Shown: piece by piece, positions 1 to 5,134 of the stretch
Position numbering within the stretch: position 1 is the stretch's first letter
Layout of the letters: each line of letters opens with the position of its first letter
Assembly (NCBI GenBank): GCA_035525015.1
Contig: DATLFC010000310.1
Location: 1-5,445 of the forward strand
Reading direction: 5' to 3'
DNA length: 5,445 nt
DNA from: DATLEX01 sp035525015
GTDB taxonomy: Bacteria > Acidobacteriota > Thermoanaerobaculia > Gp7-AA8
The notes under the pieces: model-generated
Database searches by the model: none
What the model saw: only the letters and a program-made list of their open reading frames with translations
Told to the model about the DNA's origin: nothing
Made by a program: the position numbers and the translations under genes

Positions 1-1
1 T

Positions 2-550
2 GCCAGCGTTCTCGCCATCCTCGGGACCGGTACGCAGGCAAAACGGCACCGCGAGGCCATCCCCCTCGTCCGTCCCATCCGCGAGATCCGGATGTTCAGC
101 CGGAGTGGCGGGAACGTCGCCACGGCTGAGGAGGCGATCCGGGGGGCCGACATCGTCGTGACGGCGACCAGCTCGAAGGAGCCGGTCCTCCGGCGGGAGT
201 GGCTCGGGCCCGGAACCCACATCAACGCCGTCGGATCGAGCATCCCGGCGGCGCGCGAGCTCGATGGGGCGACGGTCGCTGCGGCCTCGCTCTTCGTCGA
301 CCGGCGTGAGTCGGCGGTCCAGGAGTCGGGGGACTACCTCTTCGCGCTCCGGGAGGGGGCGATTTCGGGGCCGGGGCACATCCGGGCCGAGATCGGCGAG
401 GTGCTGATCGGGGGGGCTCCGGGGCGGCAATCGGACGAGGAGCTGACACTGTTCAAGTCGCTTGGGCTGGCGATCGAGGATCTGGCCGCCGCGGCGCACC
501 TGCTGGAGAAGGCCCGGCGGCTCGGAACCGGCACGTGGGTCGAGTTTTAG
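2..550 (+). CDS. Ornithine cyclodeaminase / mu-crystallin family protein, C-terminal part (5' end outside window)
   Basis: The frame is open from the left edge, so the N-terminus is missing. 182 residues are visible; family members are usually about 310-330 residues. Near the start is LAILGTGTQA, the glycine-rich NAD(P)-binding turn of the Rossmann domain. Then come GADIVVTATSS, INAVGSSIPAARELD, a VDRRESAVQESGD segment, and the tail SDEELTLFKSLGLAIEDLAAA, all typical of this family. Known members are cytosolic NAD(P)-dependent enzymes such as ornithine cyclodeaminase, alanine dehydrogenase or ketimine reductase. Substrate cannot be assigned here because much of the catalytic N-terminal domain is absent. 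The stretch between the second Rossmann strand (IRMFSR) and AEEAIRGAD is about 14 residues shorter than in mu-crystallin as I remember it. It is unrelated in function to the downstream ribosomal genes and ends 43 nt before their promoter. Family assignment is firm; exact activity is unknown. Confidence 0.88.
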   Translation, partial: ASVLAILGTGTQAKRHREAIPLVRPIREIRMFSRSGGNVATAEEAIRGADIVVTATSSKEPVLRREWLGPGTHINAVGSSIPAARELDGATVAAASLFVDRRESAVQESGDYLFALREGAISGPGHIRAEIGEVLIGGAPGRQSDEELTLFKSLGLAIEDLAAAAHLLEKARRLGTGTWVEF

Positions 551-592
551 CGGAATAAGGGGTTCCGGACGGCCGTTAGGTCGAATCCGGGC

Positions 593-621
593 TTGACAAG
601 GCTCGGATGGCGGCTTAAAGT
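593..621 (+). promoter_or_regulatory. Sigma70-type promoter of the str operon
   Basis: A perfect -35 box TTGACA (593-598) is followed by a 17-nt spacer and TAAAGT (616-621), which matches TATAAT at four of six positions. The predicted start is near 628. The bases just after the -10 box (GCGCCGG, 622-628) form a GC-rich discriminator. In proteobacteria that is a mark of ppGpp/DksA-controlled ribosomal promoters; applying it here is inference. No A/T-rich UP element is visible upstream. It sits between the cyclodeaminase stop and rpsL, where an operon promoter is expected. Confidence 0.72.
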
Positions 622-627
622 GCGCCG

Positions 628-686
628 GTTTTCCCTTCCGGGAGTCCTTTTTTCGCTTTTCGTGTGTCGTCAACCAGAGGATAGGA
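628..686 (+). promoter_or_regulatory. Pyrimidine-rich rpsL leader with ribosome binding site
   Basis: This is the predicted 5' untranslated leader, about 59 nt. It is strikingly pyrimidine-rich between 629 and 670, including a T6 run at 648-653. A small hairpin is possible (TCCC 632-635 with GGGA 640-643, loop TTCC). It lies too close to the predicted transcript start to act as an ordinary terminator. The Shine-Dalgarno sequence is AGAGGA at 676-681, 5 nt before the rpsL ATG. Confidence 0.55.
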
Positions 687-1064
687 ATGCCAACGATCAA
701 CCAGCTTGTGGCGCAGGGTCGCGCGAAAACCGCGTACAAGACCAAGTCGCCTGCGCTGCAGAACGCGCCGCAGAAGCGCGGGGTCTGCACGCGCGTGTAC
801 ACCTCGACTCCGAAAAAGCCGAACTCGGCGCTCCGCAAGGTTGCCCGAGTCCGCCTGGTCAACGGAATCGAAGTGACGACGTACATCCCGGGAGTGGGTC
901 ATAACCTCCAGGAGCACTCGATCGTTCTGATCCGCGGTGGCCGTGTGAAGGACCTCCCCGGAGTTCGTTATCACGTGATCCGCGGGACGCTCGACACCAC
1001 GGGCGTGGCCAAGCGGATGCAGGGCCGCTCCAAGTACGGGGCCAAGCGGCCGAAGAAGGGTTAA
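687..1064 (+). CDS. rpsL: 30S ribosomal protein S12
   Basis: This 125-residue protein is full length for S12. It is a 30S interface protein at the decoding centre that helps check codon-anticodon pairing. It carries the invariant PQKRGVCTRVYT (28-39), TPKKPNSALRKV (41-52), GHNLQEHS (71-78) and RGGRVKDLPGVRYH (83-96) segments. Numbering is collinear with E. coli. Lys43 and Lys88, the classical streptomycin-resistance positions, are both the wild-type lysine. Asp89, the residue methylthiolated by RimO in E. coli, is present. The C-terminus is basic (SKYGAKRPKKG). The start is fixed by the conserved MPTINQL N-terminus and the Shine-Dalgarno sequence at 676-681. It is the first gene of the operon, directly behind the promoter, and its stop lies 6 nt before rpsG, so the two are probably translationally coupled. 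Confidence 0.98.
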   Translation: MPTINQLVAQGRAKTAYKTKSPALQNAPQKRGVCTRVYTSTPKKPNSALRKVARVRLVNGIEVTTYIPGVGHNLQEHSIVLIRGGRVKDLPGVRYHVIRGTLDTTGVAKRMQGRSKYGAKRPKKG

Positions 1065-1070
1065 AGCTCG

Positions 1071-1541
1071 ATGCCACGCAGACGTGAAGTACCGAAGCGC
1101 GAGATCCTGCCGGATCCGGTCTACAACAGCCAGCTGGTGACGAAGTTCATCAACTCGCTGATGTCGCAGGGCAAGAAGTCGGTTGCCGAGAGCGTGTTTT
1201 ACGGCGCCCTCCGGAAGGTGGAAGATCGGGCCAAGGACGATCCGATCAAGCTGTTCAAGAAGGCGGTCGACAACGTGAAGCCGGCTCTGGAAGTGAAGAG
1301 CCGCCGCGTCGGCGGATCGAACTATCAGGTTCCCGTCGAAGTCCGGCCCAGCCGCCGCACTGCGCTGGCGATCCGCTGGCTGATCAGCTACGCGGCGGCG
1401 CGCGGCGAGAAGACGATGCAGGACAAGCTCGCCGGCGAGATCCTCGATGCGGCGAACAATCGCGGCAACGCGATCAAGAAGCGCGAAGATACGCACAAGA
1501 TGGCGGAAGCGAACAAGGCGTTCGCGCATTACCGCTGGTGA
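1071..1541 (+). CDS. rpsG: 30S ribosomal protein S7
   Basis: At 156 residues this matches the common bacterial S7 length. S7 is a primary 16S rRNA-binding protein that nucleates assembly of the 30S head and borders the E site. Visible hallmarks are the basic N-terminal arm (MPRRREVPKRE), the first helix region LVTKFINSLMSQGKKSVAE (22-40), the beta-hairpin SRRVGGSNYQVPVEV (77-91) that contacts rRNA and E-site tRNA, RPSRRTALAIRWL, and the terminal motif AEANKAFAHYRW. The start follows the rpsL stop by 6 nt. GAAGGG (1055-1060), inside the end of rpsL, can serve as a moderate ribosome binding site 10 nt upstream. In E. coli S7 represses the str operon by binding a roughly 100-nt rpsL-rpsG spacer. 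That spacer is absent here, so any feedback must use another site. Confidence 0.98.
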   Translation: MPRRREVPKREILPDPVYNSQLVTKFINSLMSQGKKSVAESVFYGALRKVEDRAKDDPIKLFKKAVDNVKPALEVKSRRVGGSNYQVPVEVRPSRRTALAIRWLISYAAARGEKTMQDKLAGEILDAANNRGNAIKKREDTHKMAEANKAFAHYRW

Positions 1542-1542
1542 G

Positions 1543-1563
1543 TAGTTGGTAGTTCGTAGTTAG
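1543..1563 (+). repeat. Tandem heptamer array, 3 x TAGTTNG
   Basis: Three perfect-phase copies of TAGTTNG (N = G, C, A in order) begin one base after the rpsG stop codon. The seven-base period is exact and only the sixth base varies. The array is noncoding. It resembles in style the short tandemly repeated heptamers (STRR) known in cyanobacterial intergenic DNA, but the unit differs. Function unknown. Confidence 0.8.
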
Positions 1564-1592
1564 AAGCAACCGCAAGATTTCCGTAGCTCCGT

Positions 1593-1641
1593 CTCGACCG
1601 GATAACACAGAAGCGCAGTGGTTCTGCGGTTCCGGACCGAG
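1593..1641 (+). promoter_or_regulatory. Compound stem-loop in the rpsG-fusA spacer
   Basis: Hand folding gives an outer stem CTCG (1593-1596) with CGAG (1638-1641), a small internal loop (A1597 against A1636-C1637), and a second stem CCGGA (1598-1602) with TCCGG (1631-1635). Inside are two mutually exclusive hairpins: CAGAA (1608-1612) with TTCTG (1622-1626), or CGCAG (1614-1618) with CTGCG (1624-1628). No T-run follows, so it is not a simple intrinsic terminator. A regulatory or RNA-processing role is inference. Confidence 0.5.
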
Positions 1642-1676
1642 CAACGGGAAAACCTAAAACTGAATCAACCTCGATG

Positions 1677-1706
1677 CAGTCGGCGGTCGACTTTTGTCGC
1701 CGGCTG
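1677..1706 (+). promoter_or_regulatory. Hairpin in the fusA leader
   Basis: CAGTCGGCG (1677-1685) pairs with CGCCGGCTG (1698-1706) over nine positions, including one G-U pair, with a 12-nt loop. It lies 32 nt upstream of the fusA ATG and is not followed by a T-tract. Its position and the weak fusA ribosome binding site make a translational-control or transcript-stability role possible. That is inference from hand folding only. Confidence 0.5.
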
Positions 1707-1738
1707 TTTGCTGTCGTCAGTCCCAGTACGAGAAAAAC

Positions 1739-3829
1739 ATGGCACGCAAGGTACCTCTTCAGAAGACGCGCAACATCGGCATCATGGCTCACATCGATGC
1801 CGGTAAGACGACGACTACCGAGCGCATCCTCTATTACACGGGGATCACGCACAAGATCGGTGAAGTGCACGAAGGCACCGCCACCATGGACTGGATGATC
1901 CAGGAGCAGGAGCGCGGAATCACCATCACCTCGGCCGCCACGACGGCGTTCTGGGGCGAGCATCGCGTCAACATCATCGATACGCCCGGCCACGTCGACT
2001 TCACCGTCGAGGTGGAGCGCTCCCTTCGCGTCCTCGACGGCGCAGTAGGTGTTTTCTGCGCGGTCGGCGGCGTGGAGCCGCAGTCCGAGACGGTGTGGCG
2101 CCAGGCCGACAAGTACGGCGTCCCCCGCCTCGCCTTCGTCAACAAGATGGATCGCATCGGCGCGAACTTCGTGGCCGTCCTGAACCAGATCCGCCAGAAG
2201 CTCGGAAAGAACGCCGTTCCTCTCCAGCTCCCCATCGGGGCCGAGGACAAGTTCCGCGGCGTCGTCGACCTGGTGCAGATGCGCGCCCTCCTCTTCAAGG
2301 ACGAGAGCCTCGGTTCGAAGTACGAGGTGGGTGAGATCCCGGAGGAACTTCGCGCCGACGCCGAGCACTACCGCGAGAAGCTGGTCGAGTCGATCGCCGA
2401 ACAGCACGACGAGCTCCTGGAGAAGTACCTGGCCGGTGAGACCCTCGAGATCGGCGAGCTCAAGGCCGCCCTCCGCGAGGCAACCATTGCGCAGAAGATC
2501 ACCCCGGTCCTCTGCGGGTCGGCGTTCAAGAACAAGGGCGTCCAGCCGCTGCTCGACGCGGTGGTGGACTACCTCCCCTCGCCGCTCGACATCCCGCCGG
2601 TCAAGGGCGTCAATCCGGACGATGAGTCGTTCATCGAGCGGAAGGCCTCGGACGACGAGCCGTTCTCCGCCCTCGTCTTCAAGATCATGACCGACCCCTT
2701 CGTCGGCCAGCTGGCGTTCTTCCGCGTCTACTCCGGCCACATCGAGACCGGCATGTCCGTCCTCAACACGACCAAGGGCAACAGCGAGCGCATCGGCCGC
2801 CTTCTGAAGATGCACGCCAACAAGCGTGAAGAGATCAAGGAAGTGTGGGCGGGCGACATCGGCGCGGCCGTCGGTCTGAGGAACGTGACCACCGGCGACA
2901 CGATCTGCGACTTGAAGAACCCCATCGTCCTCGAGACCATGACGTTCCCCGAGCCGGTCATCGCCGTGGCCATCGAGCCGAAGACGAAAGCGGACCAGGA
3001 AAAGATGGGCGTCGCGCTCGCGAAGCTCATGCAGGAAGACCCGACCTTCAAGGTCCACACCGACCCGGAGACGAACCAGACCATCATCCGCGGCATGGGC
3101 GAGCTGCACCTCGAGATCATCGTCGATCGCATGGTGCGCGAGTTCAACGTGGCCGCGAACGTCGGCAAGCCGCAGGTCGCTTACCGCGAAGCGATCACCC
3201 GGAAGTCGGAGGCGGAAGGCAGGTTCGTCCGCCAGTCGGGTGGCAAGGGCCAGTACGGCCACGTGAAGATGCGTTTCGAGCCGCTCGCCGAGGGCGGGTT
3301 CGAGTTCGTGAACGAGATCGTCGGCGGCTCGGTCCCGAAGGAGTTCATCAAGCCGACCGAGCAGGGCATCAGGGAAGCGCTGGAGCGCGGCATTCTGGCC
3401 GGCTATCCGATCACGGGCGTGAGGGCGATCCTGTACGACGGTTCGTACCACGACGTCGACTCGTCGGAGATGGCGTTCAAGATCGCCGGCTCGATGGCCT
3501 TCCAGGAAGGCGCGAAGAGGGCGCACCCGATCCTTCTCGAGCCGATGATGGACGTCGAGGTCGTGACGCCGGAGGACTACGCCGGCGACGTCATGGGCGA
3601 CCTCTCCCGCCGTCGCGGAAAGATCCAGCAGATGGAAGAGCGTGCCGGGGCGAAGGTCATCCGGGCCCACGTTCCTCTATCGGAGATGTTCGGTTACGCA
3701 ACCACGGTCCGGTCGATGTCCCAGGGCCGCGCCAGCTACACGATGCAGTTCCTGGCCTACGAGCCGGCGCCGAAGTCGGTCGCCGACGAGGTCATTGCGA
3801 AGAACGCGGGAACGACACAGAGGATTTGA
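1739..3829 (+). CDS. fusA: Elongation factor G (EF-G), translocation GTPase
   Basis: EF-G is the cytosolic GTPase that drives tRNA-mRNA translocation and, with RRF, ribosome recycling. The 696 residues match the canonical length. GTPase motifs are all intact: G1 AHIDAGKT (17-24), switch I RGITI (59-63), G3 DTPGH (81-85), G4 NKMD (135-138). The domain IV tip loop is QSGGKGQYGH (499-508). Domain V starts around EPMMDVEVVTPEDYAGDVMG (601 on) and includes SRRRGKI and MFGYATTVRSMSQGR. These are features of the main EF-G rather than a tetracycline-protection protein or an EF-G2 paralogue. The start is the ATG giving MARKVPLQKTRNIGIM. An in-frame TTG at 1694 would add 15 non-conserved residues and lies in a hairpin loop, so I reject it. 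Oddly, only a weak GAGA (1730-1733) stands as Shine-Dalgarno, although a 197-nt structured spacer precedes the gene. Confidence 0.98.
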   Translation: MARKVPLQKTRNIGIMAHIDAGKTTTTERILYYTGITHKIGEVHEGTATMDWMIQEQERGITITSAATTAFWGEHRVNIIDTPGHVDFTVEVERSLRVLDGAVGVFCAVGGVEPQSETVWRQADKYGVPRLAFVNKMDRIGANFVAVLNQIRQKLGKNAVPLQLPIGAEDKFRGVVDLVQMRALLFKDESLGSKYEVGEIPEELRADAEHYREKLVESIAEQHDELLEKYLAGETLEIGELKAALREATIAQKITPVLCGSAFKNKGVQPLLDAVVDYLPSPLDIPPVKGVNPDDESFIERKASDDEPFSALVFKIMTDPFVGQLAFFRVYSGHIETGMSVLNTTKGNSERIGRLLKMHANKREEIKEVWAGDIGAAVGLRNVTTGDTICDLKNPIVLETMTFPEPVIAVAIEPKTKADQEKMGVALAKLMQEDPTFKVHTDPETNQTIIRGMGELHLEIIVDRMVREFNVAANVGKPQVAYREAITRKSEAEGRFVRQSGGKGQYGHVKMRFEPLAEGGFEFVNEIVGGSVPKEFIKPTEQGIREALERGILAGYPITGVRAILYDGSYHDVDSSEMAFKIAGSMAFQEGAKRAHPILLEPMMDVEVVTPEDYAGDVMGDLSRRRGKIQQMEERAGAKVIRAHVPLSEMFGYATTVRSMSQGRASYTMQFLAYEPAPKSVADEVIAKNAGTTQRI

Positions 3830-3833
3830 TCCA

Positions 3834-3861
3834 AGAGCTGAGAGCTAAGAGCCGAGAGCTA
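3834..3861 (+). repeat. Tandem heptamer array, 4 x AGAGCYR
   Basis: Four consecutive seven-base units AGAGCTG, AGAGCTA, AGAGCCG, AGAGCTA start four bases after the fusA stop and end just before the tuf ribosome binding site. The first five bases are invariant; the last two are always pyrimidine then purine. The array is noncoding and has the same period and post-stop placement as the one after rpsG. Function unknown. Confidence 0.82.
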
Positions 3862-3863
3862 AC

Positions 3864-3872
3864 AAGGGAGGT
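3864..3872 (+). promoter_or_regulatory. Very strong Shine-Dalgarno sequence of tuf
   Basis: AAGGGAGGT contains GGAGGT (3867-3872), fully complementary to the usual 16S rRNA 3' end, 8 nt before the tuf ATG. It is by far the best ribosome binding site in the window and suits the very high demand for EF-Tu. Confidence 0.85.
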
Positions 3873-3880
3873 AGATCCAG

Positions 3881-5071
3881 ATGGCAAAAGAAAAATTCGA
3901 CCGCAGCAAACCGCATGTGAACGTCGGCACGATCGGTCACGTCGACCACGGGAAGACGACCCTCACCGCCGCGATCACCAAGATCCTGGCCGCGAAGGGC
4001 ACCGCGAGCTTCGTGGCCTTCGACCAGATCGACAAGGCCCCCGAGGAGCGTGAGCGCGGCATCACCATCGCCACCGCGCACGTCGAGTACTCCACCGAGA
4101 AGCGCCACTACGCGCACGTCGACTGCCCGGGCCACGCCGACTACATCAAGAACATGATCACCGGTGCCGCGCAGATGGACGGTGCGATCCTCGTGGTCGC
4201 CGCCACCGACGGCCCGATGCCGCAGACGCGCGAGCACATCCTGCTGGCCCGTCAGGTCGGTGTGCCGTCGATCGTCGTCGCCCTGAACAAGGTCGACGCC
4301 GCCGACGCCGATCTCCTCGAGCTCGTCGAGCTCGAAGTCCGCGAGCTGCTCACCAGCTACGACTTCCCCGGCGACGACCTTCCCATCATCCGCGTCTCCG
4401 CCCTCAAGGCGCTCGAGAGCGGCGATCCGAACTCCGAGTGGGGCAAGAAGATCGTCGAGCTCATGGACGCCGTCGACAACTACATCCCGCTTCCGGAGCG
4501 CGCCATCGACAAGCCCTTCCTGATGCCGGTCGAAGACATCTTCTCGATCTCGGGCCGCGGCACCGTCGTCACGGGCCGCATCGAGCGCGGTGTCGTCAAG
4601 GTCGGTGAGGAAATCGAGATCGTCGGCATCCGTCCGACCCAGAAGAAGGTCGTCACGGGCGTCGAGATGTTCCGCAAGCTCCTCGATCAGGGCCAGGCAG
4701 GTGACAACGTCGGCCTCCTGCTCCGCGGCGTGGAGCGGAAGGACGTCGAGCGCGGCCAGGTCTGCGCCAAGCCGGGCTCGATCACCCCGCACACGAAGTT
4801 CAAAGCCGAGGTCTACATCCTGACGAAGGAAGAAGGCGGCCGTCATACGCCGTTCTTCAATGGGTACCGCCCGCAGTTCTACTTCCGGACGACCGACGTC
4901 ACCGGTACGGCGCAGCTGGCCGACGGCGCGGAGATGGTCATGCCCGGTGACAACACCTCGTTGACGATCAACCTGATTGCGCCGATCGCGATGGAGAAGG
5001 GTCTCCGTTTCGCGATCCGTGAGGGTGGCCGCACGGTCGGCGCCGGCACGGTCACCGACATTCTGGAGTAG
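3881..5071 (+). CDS. tuf: Elongation factor Tu (EF-Tu)
   Basis: EF-Tu is the cytosolic GTPase that carries aminoacyl-tRNA to the ribosomal A site as a ternary complex with GTP. The 396 residues match the family. Domain 1 has G1 GHVDHGKT (19-26), switch I ERGITIATAHVEY (58-70), G3 DCPGH (81-85, with catalytic His85), G4 NKVD (136-139) and G5 SAL (173-175). Domains 2 and 3 show FSISGRGTVVTGR, EGGRHTPFFNGYRPQFYFRTTDVTG and the end LRFAIREGGRTVGAGTVTDIL. Gln125, matching the E. coli position where kirromycin resistance arises, is the wild-type residue. The start is set by the conserved MAKEKFDRSKPHVNVGTIGH terminus and the strong Shine-Dalgarno at 3864-3872. It sits 51 nt after fusA. Many bacteria have a second tuf copy, often near secE and nusG; this window cannot show that. 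Confidence 0.98.
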   Translation: MAKEKFDRSKPHVNVGTIGHVDHGKTTLTAAITKILAAKGTASFVAFDQIDKAPEERERGITIATAHVEYSTEKRHYAHVDCPGHADYIKNMITGAAQMDGAILVVAATDGPMPQTREHILLARQVGVPSIVVALNKVDAADADLLELVELEVRELLTSYDFPGDDLPIIRVSALKALESGDPNSEWGKKIVELMDAVDNYIPLPERAIDKPFLMPVEDIFSISGRGTVVTGRIERGVVKVGEEIEIVGIRPTQKKVVTGVEMFRKLLDQGQAGDNVGLLLRGVERKDVERGQVCAKPGSITPHTKFKAEVYILTKEEGGRHTPFFNGYRPQFYFRTTDVTGTAQLADGAEMVMPGDNTSLTINLIAPIAMEKGLRFAIREGGRTVGAGTVTDILE

Positions 5072-5084
5072 CACACATGGTGGC

Positions 5085-5105
5085 GCGCGGGTAGGACACC
5101 CGCGC
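5085..5105 (+). promoter_or_regulatory. GC-rich hairpin between tuf and rpsJ
   Basis: GCGCGGGT (5085-5092) pairs perfectly with ACCCGCGC (5098-5105) around a five-base loop AGGAC. The stem is 8 bp, seven of them G-C. The sequence after it (CCCAAACTGTTCTTT) lacks the immediate T-run of an intrinsic terminator, with only TTCTTT at 5115-5120. It could be a partial terminator or attenuator, an RNase or stability element, or the boundary between the str and S10 parts of the transcript. The structure is clear; its role is inference. Confidence 0.65.
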
Positions 5106-5134
5106 CCCAAACTGTTCTTTAAAGGCGAAACATC

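Noticed and set aside
565..590. Inverted repeat CCGGA/TCCGG as terminator of the cyclodeaminase gene
   Set aside because: The stem is only 5 bp with a 16-nt loop and no T-run after it. It abuts the promoter and is not convincing.
615..1529. Antisense open frame of 304 codons opposite rpsL and rpsG
   Set aside because: In register with both sense genes, with no recognisable domain or ribosome binding site.
1578..1606. Possible internal promoter before fusA (GATAAC at 1601-1606)
   Set aside because: The -10-like box matches at four of six positions, but the sequence 17 nt upstream (TTTCCG) is a poor -35 box.
1694..1738. TTG start adding 15 residues to EF-G
   Set aside because: The extra residues are not conserved, there is no ribosome binding site, and the TTG sits in a hairpin loop. 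The ATG at 1739 gives the standard EF-G N-terminus.
1529..3670. Antisense open frame of 713 codons opposite fusA
   Set aside because: It is in codon register with fusA, so it stays open simply because fusA avoids TTA, CTA and TCA codons in this G+C-rich genome. The translation is low-complexity (D, L, R, V, H-rich) and matches no family.
2845..4053. 402-codon + strand frame overlapping fusA and the start of tuf
   Set aside because: Arg, Gly and Asp-rich shifted reading of conserved genes; a typical high-GC shadow frame.
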